Source: Acidobacteriota bacterium
GTDB lineage: Bacteria > Acidobacteriota > Terriglobia > Bryobacterales > UBA6623
DNA: 61,861 bases
NCBI GenBank assembly: GCA_027592785.1
Contig: JAQCLD010000011.1
Span: forward strand, 1-61,861
Direction: 5' to 3'
Below, in pieces: positions 1-7,927 of this stretch; positions within the stretch are counted from its first letter, which is position 1, and the number at the start of each line of letters is the position of its first letter. The notes below the pieces were generated by a model. The model did not search any database, was not told where the DNA came from, and saw only the letters and a program-made list of their open reading frames with translations. Position numbers and translations under genes: made by a program.

Positions 1-127
1 AGTGTGCCCCAAAACATTTCCCTCCAAACATGTTTATTTGTACAATCTTCAGGCGGTCAAAGAACTAGAAGCTACGGGATGAGCGCCCGCCCGGCGGTTC
101 CCGGCGGTTCTCGCCCGGCGTCGTGAA

Positions 128-358
128 CTAGTCCAATTCGGCGTCTGAGGACGGACTCGCGTGTATTACGTTCAGCAATACCAGATCAGCGGGACGAAAC
201 CGCATCTTCGACAACTGCTTCGGAGACGTGTCGCTTTCTCCCAGCCGCTGCAGCACGAAGCTCTTCAGCTCTTGCTGGGACAGTCCGAGCAAGCTAGCAG
301 CTTCCTCGAAGTTGAAATCGGACTTGCCGGCGGGCAGGCTGAGTTGTGTTCGGCTCAT
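128..358 (-). CDS. Small hypothetical protein with helix-turn-helix-like core
   Basis: An open frame of about 76 residues. The segment beginning 'FNFEEAASLLGLSQQELKSF' has the spacing of a small helix-turn-helix of the MerR/excisionase type, and the C-terminal half ends in an acidic tail. I start it at the internal ATG at 358; a further ATG at 403 would add 15 residues, and neither has a good ribosome binding site. Function is unknown. The 127 bases to its right-hand window edge are noncoding apart from a short direct repeat (CGGCGGTTC twice). It could be a chance frame, but the composition looks protein-like. Confidence 0.45.
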   Translation of the reverse strand: MSRTQLSLPAGKSDFNFEEAASLLGLSQQELKSFVLQRLGESDTSPKQLSKMRFRPADLVLLNVIHASPSSDAELD

Positions 359-555
359 TCTAATGGTTCCCGAGCGACCGGAGATCGCTCTCAATGTGGC
401 CATTCTATGGTTTGGCCGGCAGTTCCGGGAATCCGAGGATTAGCCTATTTGCATCGTGTGCTTACCCGATCCGAGAACCCCTCCACTCGTAGTTCTTTTC
501 TTACCGGCAGTACCAAGGGAGTAGTGCGCTCGCAGGACGACATAAGCCCCGCTGC

Positions 556-1596
556 TCAACGGAATAAGAAGCTCCAGGTCAGCACTACGAGAGTATGCGT
601 AGCGCGTGCCGCTCCAACCGAGCGTCCCTCCCTGAAGGCGTTGCCGTAGAACCATCCAGCAATCATTGCCGCCAGTGTGAACTCCCAGTTAGGGAAAGTG
701 CGAAAAGTCAGATGCACCGCTCCAAACGCCGCTGCCCCGATCGCCTGCGCCAACAACGGCTTCCGTAGGGTTTTCTCTAGCAGGTTCTGTAAGATTCCTC
801 TAAAGCAGAGCTCCTCTCCCAGCGCTGTTGCGAAGAAAATTCCCAGCGCCGTACCCGCAAGGTCTGCTGCCAACTCCCAGTCGATTGCTCGAGGCGTCCA
901 CGCCACCAACCCCATCGCCAGCGATAACGGTGCACCGATCGCCAGGTAGTAGAGAAAGTGCCTCGCTCCGGTCTTAAGGTCCTTCCAGCTAGGGAAGAAA
1001 CGGAAATCAACGTCCTCGATGCCGCGCAGCGAAAAGAAGGCCATCGACCCCACCGAGATCACCATCAGCTTGCCCAACACATCCAGCCGCCGTATGTCCT
1101 CCGGCAGGTCTAGCGGCCCGCGATAGGCGTCGATCAGGAAACTTGTGAGTCCGCTGATGACCGGCGCCGCCAACAGGGCGATGACGACGACATCCTGCCA
1201 AGCAAGCCCGCGCTTCTTCGGCGGCGCCAAGACGAACAGCGCAGGCGCCACTGACGCCAACGCGAACAACCCCAAAAAGTTCTTGGCCGAAAATAACCCT
1301 AGCGGAATCGAGAAGATCAAGTAGGGCGCTATGCCGCCGGCGACCAGTAGGGCCGCCAGCGTCCTGGGCGCGAAGGCCTGCTCGACCAACTTGCGTGCAC
1401 CAGGAAATCCCGGCAAAAGCAACATCGCCGCCTGCACCAGGAAGGCTATGATGATGGGGGTCGAAACCGCCGGCGATATCCCTTCCTGGCCGCCATAGAT
1501 AAATCCGGCGGCGGCCAAGAGCGTGTCGAGCACGACGGCCGTGACGATATATGCGCGCAGTCCGCCAGCATCGCGGCCCTCGGGTTCACTCGACAA
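556..1596 (-). CDS. CPBP family intramembrane metalloprotease (CAAX protease-like)
   Basis: A 346-residue polytopic membrane protein. The C-terminal third carries the hallmark motifs of the CPBP/Rce1 family: Glu261-Glu262 with Arg266 (EExxxR), Phe291 to His295 (FxxxH) and a late His334. Members cleave or bind prenylated or peptide substrates within the membrane; the substrate here cannot be told. About eight hydrophobic segments precede and surround the motifs. The start at 1596 lies inside the 5' end of the divergent gene to the right, so the two coding regions overlap by about 45 bp head to head, which is unusual and makes both starts uncertain. Confidence 0.85.
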   Translation of the reverse strand: MSSEPEGRDAGGLRAYIVTAVVLDTLLAAAGFIYGGQEGISPAVSTPIIIAFLVQAAMLLLPGFPGARKLVEQAFAPRTLAALLVAGGIAPYLIFSIPLGLFSAKNFLGLFALASVAPALFVLAPPKKRGLAWQDVVVIALLAAPVISGLTSFLIDAYRGPLDLPEDIRRLDVLGKLMVISVGSMAFFSLRGIEDVDFRFFPSWKDLKTGARHFLYYLAIGAPLSLAMGLVAWTPRAIDWELAADLAGTALGIFFATALGEELCFRGILQNLLEKTLRKPLLAQAIGAAAFGAVHLTFRTFPNWEFTLAAMIAGWFYGNAFREGRSVGAARATHTLVVLTWSFLFR

Positions 1597-2375
1597 GTCC
1601 TCATGATAGAACGCCCGCAGGCGGATTCCTGCCTGTGCTCGCCGCTTTCTGGCTCTTCGCCTGCGGCCCTGCGTTGGCTCAAGATCCCCCAGTCGACATC
1701 CTCAAGCGCATCGCCGACAACGGCAGCCGCTTCGAGCAAGAACGTGCGCGCTACACCTACCGGCAGTCCTTCGTCTTCCACGAATTCGACAAACGCGGGA
1801 TTCCCAGTGGCGTCTATAGCGAAGTCCGCGACATCAATTTCAGCAGCGACGGCGAGCGCACAGAAGAGTTCGTCAAGGGGCCGGCCAACCAGCTCAAGCT
1901 CATTCGCATGACCGACGAGGACTTCAGCGACCTCCGCGACATCCAGCCCTTCGTGCTCACCAACGACACGCTCTGGCGCTATAAAGCGACCTACCGCGGC
2001 CGGGAGAACATAGACGGTCGCGAATGTTTCGTCTACCGCATCGAACCACGCCAAGTTCTCCAAGGCCAGCGCATGCTCGACGGGCAGCTCTGGGTCGAGG
2101 TCGAGACGTTGCAAGTCATCCGCGCCGTCGGCCAGCCCTTGCCCCAACATCACAGCACCACCGACGCTAATCTATTCGCTTCTTTCGCGACCGAATACGA
2201 GCCCGTCGACGGAGAGTTCTGGTTTCCCGTGCGAACCTTCGCCGACGACTACCTGCCGTTTCCGACCGGCGCCCAGCGCGTGCGGTACGAAATCAAATTC
2301 GAGAATTACCGCCGGTTCAGCGCCGAGACAACCATCAGCTTTGGCGATCCGCCGCTCGAAGCTCCGCAACACTGA
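1551..2375 (+). CDS. Secreted LolA-like hypothetical protein
   Basis: Up to 274 residues. A hydrophobic stretch ending 'FACGPALA' followed by Gln reads as a Sec signal peptide; the mature part (about 225 residues) alternates short polar strands rich in Tyr, Trp and Arg and resembles the outer-membrane lipoprotein-sorting (LolA-like) beta fold often predicted in acidobacterial periplasmic proteins of unknown role. The ATG at 1551 is the only standard in-frame start seen and leaves a long N-region before the signal sequence, so the true start may be a non-ATG codon nearer 1584. It is followed at once by the methyltransferase gene. Confidence 0.6.
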   Translation: MRAVRQHRGPRVHSTSPHDRTPAGGFLPVLAAFWLFACGPALAQDPPVDILKRIADNGSRFEQERARYTYRQSFVFHEFDKRGIPSGVYSEVRDINFSSDGERTEEFVKGPANQLKLIRMTDEDFSDLRDIQPFVLTNDTLWRYKATYRGRENIDGRECFVYRIEPRQVLQGQRMLDGQLWVEVETLQVIRAVGQPLPQHHSTTDANLFASFATEYEPVDGEFWFPVRTFADDYLPFPTGAQRVRYEIKFENYRRFSAETTISFGDPPLEAPQH

Positions 2376-2379
2376 CTTC

Positions 2380-3372
2380 GTGCACGGCCCTCCCCTCTTC
2401 TGCTGCCCTCGTTGCCAGGGCCCTCTCTCCCCGCAGCCCGAGACATGGTCATGCGCCGACTGCGCATCCGACTATCCTCTGCGGCACGGCTTCATTGACT
2501 TCCGCACCGGCAAGGCCAGCGATGTCGACGCCCAAGCAGACTCCAAGCTGGCCGAATTCCTCGCATCCCGCGAAGCAAGCTGCACATTCGCTGAACTGCG
2601 CGCCTACTACTACAGCCTCAAGCCTGAGGCCTCAGACGAATTGCACCGACGCCACGAATCGCATTTTCAAGCCGAGGCAGTCCGCGCCAAACGCGTCGTC
2701 CAACAGCTCAGCGAAGGCCCCTTGCTGGATCTAGGCTGCGGAGCTGGTCAGTACCTGTTGGCCGCTGCACGGTCCGGTATAGAGACCGTCGGAGTCGATG
2801 CGTCCCTGTGCCAGCTCATCCTCGCCCGAAGATTGCTGGCCGACCAGGGCTTCAACGGCCAGCTCGCTCTCGCCAATGTCGAGCAACTTCCGTTTCCGTC
2901 ACGGACGTTTCGCTCCGCCGTAGCAACCGACGTGCTCGAACATCTCCACGATCCCAATCTATTTCTCGCCGAGACCGCCCGCGTACTAGCGCCTCAGGGT
3001 GCTCTCTGGCTGACAACTCCGAATCGCTTTAGCCTGACGCCCGAGCCTCACGTCGGGCTGTGGGGCGCCGGCTGGCTGCCACACAGCCTCGCTGTTCGCT
3101 ACGTCCGCGCCCGCACCGGCATCGACTACAACTCGATACGCCTCATGTCGCTCCGGGATCTGCGCCTCATCCTGGAACGGTCCTTCCCTGCAGTCGAGAT
3201 CAGCTTGCCTACCCTAGCCGCCTCGGAGATAGACGCCTTCTCGCCGCTCAAACGCATGCTCGCTCGCGCCTACCGCACTGTTTCCCGGATCGGCCCTCTG
3301 CGTCCGGCACTACTCCGCGTCACGCCCTACTTCGAAGCAACCTGCCGTAAACAAGAACCGCCACCCTCATAG
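2380..3372 (+). CDS. Class I SAM-dependent methyltransferase with N-terminal zinc ribbon
   Basis: About 330 residues. The N-terminus has paired cysteines (CCPRC and CADC about 15 residues apart), a zinc ribbon of the type found in Trm112-like or RlmA-like enzymes. The SAM site follows: motif I 'LLDLGCGAGQ', an acidic end of strand 2 ('GVDAS'), then 'NVEQLPF' and 'DVLEHLHDP', which are typical of the Methyltransf_11 group. Start choice is between GTG 2380, just past the preceding stop, and TTG 2341, which would overlap it; I prefer 2380. The methyl acceptor is not predictable. Likely cotranscribed with the LolA-like gene. Confidence 0.8.
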   Translation: MHGPPLFCCPRCQGPLSPQPETWSCADCASDYPLRHGFIDFRTGKASDVDAQADSKLAEFLASREASCTFAELRAYYYSLKPEASDELHRRHESHFQAEAVRAKRVVQQLSEGPLLDLGCGAGQYLLAAARSGIETVGVDASLCQLILARRLLADQGFNGQLALANVEQLPFPSRTFRSAVATDVLEHLHDPNLFLAETARVLAPQGALWLTTPNRFSLTPEPHVGLWGAGWLPHSLAVRYVRARTGIDYNSIRLMSLRDLRLILERSFPAVEISLPTLAASEIDAFSPLKRMLARAYRTVSRIGPLRPALLRVTPYFEATCRKQEPPPS

Positions 3373-3425
3373 GGACCTCACGCCCCCGAAGGGCCACACC
3401 CCGCGAAGGCGGGCCAGGCGCCGCG

Positions 3426-4850
3426 CTAGCGGCGGGTGCGGGTGTCGCCGCGCAGTTGGCCGTAGGCGTCGAGCGCTGCCGTGCGCGCTTCGGCGTGGTC
3501 GACTATCGGATACGGGTAATCCTTGCCCAACTCCACACTCGCTCGTTTCAACACAGCGTCCGTTGCGTTCCAGGGCTCGTGAATATCTTTCGCCGATAGC
3601 GACTCCAGCTCCGGAACCCAACGCCGAACGTATTTGCCCTTGGGGTCGAACTTCTGCCCTTGGCTCATCGGGTTAAGGACGCGAAAATACGGCGCCGCAT
3701 CCGCGCCGCAGCCAGCAGTCCATTGCCAACCCAGAGTGTTATTCGCCAAGTCGGCATCGACCAGCGTATCCCAGAACCAGCGCGCCCCCTCTTGCCAGGG
3801 AATCATGAGGTCCTTCACCAAAAACGAAGCGACGATCATGCGCACCCGGTTGTGCATCCAGCCTGTCTCCCACAGCTGTCGCATGCCCGCATCCACAATG
3901 GGATAGCCCGTCTGGCCCTTCTGCCAGAGCTGCAACGCTGCCGGGTCATCCTTCCAAGGGAAACGCACGAACTCGGGCCGCAACGGCTCATCGGCAGTCC
4001 GCGGAAAGTGAAACAGCAAGTGCCGCCCAAACTCGCGCCACACCAGCTGCCTCTTCCATGCTTCCCCGCCTGATTCACCCGTGGCCACCCACGCCTGCCG
4101 TGGGCTGATTTCGCCGAAACACAGGTGCGGCGAAACTTGGGCCGTCCCCAATACGCTGGGAACGTCTCGATCTCGGGAATACTTGCCCAGCCCACCGCGC
4201 AGGAACCGCCGCAACGTCTCGCGAGCCGAATCCTCGCCCGGAGTCCACTCCTTGCGGATGCCGTCTGTCCAATCACGCTGCGGCTCCAGATCCAGTTCGC
4301 TCAGTGGCTCGGAATCAGGCCACGACTCCGGCGCCGGCAGAGCGCTTGGTCGCATCAGCGGCTCGCCGCCTAGGCCCGCTCGCAGGCAAGCGTTATAGAA
4401 CGGCGTAAATACCTTGTAGGGCGTGCCCGCTTGCGTCGCTATTTCCCAGGGCTCCCACAGCACCGAGCCTTTGAAGCTCTTAGCCTCGAGGCCGTCTGCA
4501 GCGAGCGCTTGCTCGACTTGCCTGTCTCGTTCGACTGCCGCCGGCTCATAGCGCCGGTTCCAGAAGACCGCTCCCGCCCCCGTCTGTCTAGCCAATTTCT
4601 GTAGCGCGGGTAGCGCTCTGCCGCTGCGCAACACCAGGCGCGATCCCAACGTCTCTAGGTCCGCCGCGAGCGCCTTCAACGACCCATGCAGCCACCATTG
4701 CGACGCGCCGCCGGGAGCCCAGCCCTCCTCTTCCTCGGGCGACCAGATATAAATGGGAATTATCGGCTCGCCGCGATCCACGGCGGCCTGCAACGCCGGG
4801 TTATCCGCGAGCCTTAAATCTTGCCGGAACCAGACGAGAGAGGGCCTCAT
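3426..4850 (-). CDS. phrB: Deoxyribodipyrimidine photolyase (class I CPD photolyase)
   Basis: 474 residues, the usual length. The N-terminal antenna domain starts 'LVWFRQDLRLADNPAL' and the FAD domain contains 'GYPIVDAGMRQLWETGWMHNRVRMI' (positions near 335-360), the 'DLANNTLGWQW' block and 'RVLNPMSQGQKFDP', all diagnostic of cryptochrome/photolyase enzymes that repair cyclobutane pyrimidine dimers with blue light. It lies 8 bp downstream of the FmdB-like gene on the same strand, so the two probably share a transcript. Confidence 0.95.
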   Translation of the reverse strand: MRPSLVWFRQDLRLADNPALQAAVDRGEPIIPIYIWSPEEEEGWAPGGASQWWLHGSLKALAADLETLGSRLVLRSGRALPALQKLARQTGAGAVFWNRRYEPAAVERDRQVEQALAADGLEAKSFKGSVLWEPWEIATQAGTPYKVFTPFYNACLRAGLGGEPLMRPSALPAPESWPDSEPLSELDLEPQRDWTDGIRKEWTPGEDSARETLRRFLRGGLGKYSRDRDVPSVLGTAQVSPHLCFGEISPRQAWVATGESGGEAWKRQLVWREFGRHLLFHFPRTADEPLRPEFVRFPWKDDPAALQLWQKGQTGYPIVDAGMRQLWETGWMHNRVRMIVASFLVKDLMIPWQEGARWFWDTLVDADLANNTLGWQWTAGCGADAAPYFRVLNPMSQGQKFDPKGKYVRRWVPELESLSAKDIHEPWNATDAVLKRASVELGKDYPYPIVDHAEARTAALDAYGQLRGDTRTRR

Positions 4851-4858
4851 GTCCGCTC

Positions 4859-5212
4859 CTAGTCGCTCTTAGCAGCGGGCTTGGAGTCAGTGGACTTGGT
4901 CTCGGATTTCGATTCCGACTTCGACTCCGATTTAGTTTCCGACTTCGTCTCGGATTTGGTCTCGGATTTCGATTCCGACGACTCCGATTTCTCGGCCGAC
5001 TTCGGCTTCTCGCCGCCCTTGCCGTAGTCGTTGACGTACCAGCCCGCGCCCTTGAATCGAATCGCGGGCGCCGAAAGAAGCTTCTTCGCCTCGCCCGCAC
5101 ACTCCGCATGCTCGTCGCATTCAGGGCAGCGTTTCACCGGCTCATCGGAGAACTTCTGGATCACCTCGAACCGTTTCCCGGTTCGGGGGCACTCGTATTC
5201 GTACAGCGGCAT
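4859..5212 (-). CDS. FmdB-type zinc ribbon protein with Lys/Ser/Glu repeat tail
   Basis: 117 residues starting at 'MPLYEYEC', the standard opening of FmdB/putative regulatory zinc ribbon proteins. The first Cys pair is incomplete: the family's CxxC is here 'CPRT', while the second pair 'CPEC' is kept, so metal binding may be altered. After the folded part ('IRFKGAGWYVNDY') comes a 45-residue low-complexity tail built from KSESK/KSETK units, encoded by imperfect tandem repeats at about 4875-4990. Longer upstream open frame was rejected because homology starts at this Met. Divergent from the DeoC-like gene, upstream partner of the photolyase. Confidence 0.85.
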   Translation of the reverse strand: MPLYEYECPRTGKRFEVIQKFSDEPVKRCPECDEHAECAGEAKKLLSAPAIRFKGAGWYVNDYGKGGEKPKSAEKSESSESKSETKSETKSETKSESKSESKSETKSTDSKPAAKSD

Positions 5213-5350
5213 GGAATGGGTAAAGGACCTAAAGCAGCCGGGAACTACTTCCCGCAGGCAAGTTAATTGTATCATTTGGCCATAGGCCGCAGGCCCGGCC
5301 CTTGTGCCGCTCGCATCCTGCTCAACAGCGGCTGATCGCGCCACTTTCCC

Positions 5351-6160
5351 ATGACGGATCAACAACTTGACGATCTGGTAGCGCGCATCGGCGACGAGAT
5401 GTTGACCCGCCTCGGACTCGCTCACTCGCCGCCGCTCGCCCACCCCTGCGCCTGCGACACGGAGCCCCTGGCAGCACCCGCTGCAGAGCCTGCTCCAAGT
5501 TGGATACCGGCCAAGATCGGCCTCAATTGCCGCGACTCCCGCAGCACGTCCGCCGAGATTGGCGCTCGATGCCTCCAGGCGCGTACCCTGGGACTAGGCG
5601 CCGTAAGCATCTTCCCCAGTCACGTCGTTGCCGCGGGGCGCGTGTTACGTCGGACAGGCGTGCGGCTAGCTGTTGCCGTCGGCTGGCCGTACGGAGCGAC
5701 CTCTACCGCCGCGAAGGCGCTCGAAGCCGAACTCGCCCTGGGGCAAGGCGCAGATGAAATCGAAGTCGTCGTTCCTGCCGGAGCGCTACTCGCGGGCGAA
5801 GATGACTTGCTGTTTGGGGAGTTGAAGTTCATCGCTGAAATGACGCATCGTGCAGCCAAGACCATGACCGCCGTCATCGAGAATTCCGCTCTTGACCAGG
5901 ACCGCCTGATTGCGGCCTGCGCACTCAGCCGTCTCGCCGGAGCCGACGCCGTCTGTGCCGCCGCTGGTCTCGCCGTTCATGGCCCCGCAAGCGCTGCGGC
6001 GGTGCGTTTGTTCCGCAAGGTTGTCGGCCAAGATATTCACGTCCATACAACGGGCGGCGTCGCTTCGGAGGCGGCTGCGCTCAACTTGGCGGCCGCAGGC
6101 GCAGACCGCGTCACCATCGACTTTCTTCCCGGCGTACTGCCTGGAGCGGAGCGCGCCTAA
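5351..6160 (+). CDS. DeoC-like aldolase homologue lacking catalytic residues
   Basis: 269 residues with the TIM-barrel layout of deoxyribose-phosphate aldolase: 'VAVGWPYGA' (for VxGFPxG), 'QGADEIEVVV', 'TAVIENSAL', 'LAGADAVCAAAG' and 'VHTTGG'. In active enzymes the corresponding positions are DEVDVV, FIKTSTG and FKxxGG. Here the catalytic Asp is Glu138, the Schiff-base Lys is Cys202 and the second essential Lys is His232. Aldolase activity by the known mechanism is therefore not expected. An extra N-terminal extension of about 55 residues precedes the barrel. Its stop overlaps the start of the phosphatase gene (TAATG), implying translational coupling and a shared role, perhaps sensory or structural. 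Confidence 0.85.
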   Translation: MTDQQLDDLVARIGDEMLTRLGLAHSPPLAHPCACDTEPLAAPAAEPAPSWIPAKIGLNCRDSRSTSAEIGARCLQARTLGLGAVSIFPSHVVAAGRVLRRTGVRLAVAVGWPYGATSTAAKALEAELALGQGADEIEVVVPAGALLAGEDDLLFGELKFIAEMTHRAAKTMTAVIENSALDQDRLIAACALSRLAGADAVCAAAGLAVHGPASAAAVRLFRKVVGQDIHVHTTGGVASEAAALNLAAAGADRVTIDFLPGVLPGAERA

Positions 6161-7899
6161 TGGATTCCGACGGAGCCACGCCGCGGCCGCGCACCGATCC
6201 GTTTCAGATCCTCGCCGAGGCGTCCGACGTCGCTGCTAATCACGGGCTCGATCTCGAACACCTCCTGCGTGCGCTCGAAGGGCTCATCCGCAAGGTCGTC
6301 GATTACCAACTATTCGCCATCCTGCTTGCCGACGACGATGGCGTGCTCGCCATTCGCCACTCCATCGGCTATCGCGCCGACCTGGCCGAGAGACTCCGCG
6401 TCAAGCCCGGCGAAGGCATCACCGGTACGGCGGCGCAGACCCGCACCACCGTCGTCGTCAACGACGTCACCAAAGATCCCCGCTACCTGATGGCGATCGA
6501 TGCCGTTCGCTCTGAAATATCGGTCCCGCTAGTCGCCCGCGGCAAACTCGTCGGCGTCATCGATCTACAGTCCTCGGTTACCGGCGCCTTCGGTGAGCAA
6601 GAGCGCAATCTGCTCGAACTCATCGGCTCTCGGTTTTCGCTGGCCATCGACGCCGCCGGCCTCTACCAAGTGATGGTGCGCAAGAACGAGACGCTCACCA
6701 CGCTCGCCAAGATCGCCCGTGAGTTTTCATCGATCCTCAACGTCGACGAGTTGCTTAACAAGATCGCCGAACTCGTCCGCGGCCTCGCACCGTTCGACAC
6801 ACTGGCTATTTACCGCATCGATAACGGAATTCTGCGCCATTATTTTGGCGTCCGTTTCAACGCTCGCGTCGCCTGGCAGAATATGCCTCTCGGATACGGC
6901 GTCGTCGGTCATGCAGCCGCCGACCGGGAACCTATCCTAGTCCGCAACACGGCCAATGACCCACGCTACGTCGCCCTGGTCGAAGGCATTCGCTCGGAAG
7001 TCGCCGTGCCGCTGATCCTCAAAGACTCGGTCATCGGTGTCCTCGATCTCGAATCCAGCACCGTCGCCGCATTCGACGAAGAGCTGGCCCAAACGCTCAT
7101 GCTCATGGCCCCTCAAATCGCTGCCGCCATCGAGAACGCCCGCCTCTATGAGCAGGTCGCCGACAACCAGGCACGTCTCCAAAAAGACCTCCGCGCCGCA
7201 CGCCAGCTCCAGCAGAGCCTCCTGCCCTTCTGTTGCCCCACCTTCGGCGGCATCGAGATTGCCGCGCGCAACATTCCCGCCAGTGAGGTCTCCGGCGATT
7301 ACTACGACTTCATCACCCACGGCGAAGAGAGCATTGGCATCTGGAGCGGCGACGTCAGCGGCAAGGGCGCCGCCGCGGCCCTCTACGCCGCCGTCTCTAG
7401 CGGCCTGCTGCGTACGCTCACGGTCGATAGCCCCGACCCGCGTCAGCTCTTGACCGATTTCAACAACGCCCTGCTTGCGCGCCAGTTGGACACCCGCTAC
7501 GTAGCCGGCCTCTACGCCGAGTGGCGCCCCGCCACACGTACGCTCACCGTCGCTTCCGCTGGACAACCTCGCCCGCTCTTGCGCCGCGGCGGAACGGTCG
7601 AGACGCTCGACATCGGCGGCATTCCTCTCGGCATGCTCGAGGAGCATAACTACGATCGCATCGAGATTCAACTCGAAACGGGCGACCTGTTCGTCACCGC
7701 TTCCGACGGCATCCATGAAGCCCGCGACTCCCACGGCAGCGATTACGGCGACACTCGCCTCCGCGAATTCGTCCAATCTCTTCCCGCCGACTCCAGCGCC
7801 GAGCGCGTCGTCTCTGCCATCCTGGAAGACGTCGCCCGCTTCAGCGGACGCCAGACGCCGTCCGACGACCGTACCGTCATTGTGCTGCGGGCCGTCTAG
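6160..7899 (+). CDS. GAF-GAF-PP2C (SpoIIE/RsbU-type) serine phosphatase
   Basis: 579 residues: GAF domain 1 (about 25-170), GAF domain 2 (about 185-335), a short coiled linker 'QLQQSLLP', then a SpoIIE-like PP2C domain with 'SGDYYDF', 'GDVSGKGAAAAL' and 'DGIHEARD', whose Asp residues bind Mn/Mg. Such proteins dephosphorylate anti-sigma-factor antagonists or similar phosphoserine proteins when the GAF domains sense a ligand. No STAS or anti-sigma kinase gene is adjacent. Both GAF domains share the repeated block 'TANDPRYVA'/'VTKDPRYLM', suggesting internal duplication. Overlaps the DeoC-like gene by one base. Confidence 0.93.
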   Translation: MDSDGATPRPRTDPFQILAEASDVAANHGLDLEHLLRALEGLIRKVVDYQLFAILLADDDGVLAIRHSIGYRADLAERLRVKPGEGITGTAAQTRTTVVVNDVTKDPRYLMAIDAVRSEISVPLVARGKLVGVIDLQSSVTGAFGEQERNLLELIGSRFSLAIDAAGLYQVMVRKNETLTTLAKIAREFSSILNVDELLNKIAELVRGLAPFDTLAIYRIDNGILRHYFGVRFNARVAWQNMPLGYGVVGHAAADREPILVRNTANDPRYVALVEGIRSEVAVPLILKDSVIGVLDLESSTVAAFDEELAQTLMLMAPQIAAAIENARLYEQVADNQARLQKDLRAARQLQQSLLPFCCPTFGGIEIAARNIPASEVSGDYYDFITHGEESIGIWSGDVSGKGAAAALYAAVSSGLLRTLTVDSPDPRQLLTDFNNALLARQLDTRYVAGLYAEWRPATRTLTVASAGQPRPLLRRGGTVETLDIGGIPLGMLEEHNYDRIEIQLETGDLFVTASDGIHEARDSHGSDYGDTRLREFVQSLPADSSAERVVSAILEDVARFSGRQTPSDDRTVIVLRAV

Positions 7900-7927
7900 G
7901 GCAAACACAACTCGGGAAGGGAATTGC

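Noticed and set aside
4875..4990. Tandem repeats that might look like a CRISPR array
   Set aside because: They are imperfect, in-frame, have no unique spacers and encode the KSE tail of the FmdB-type protein.
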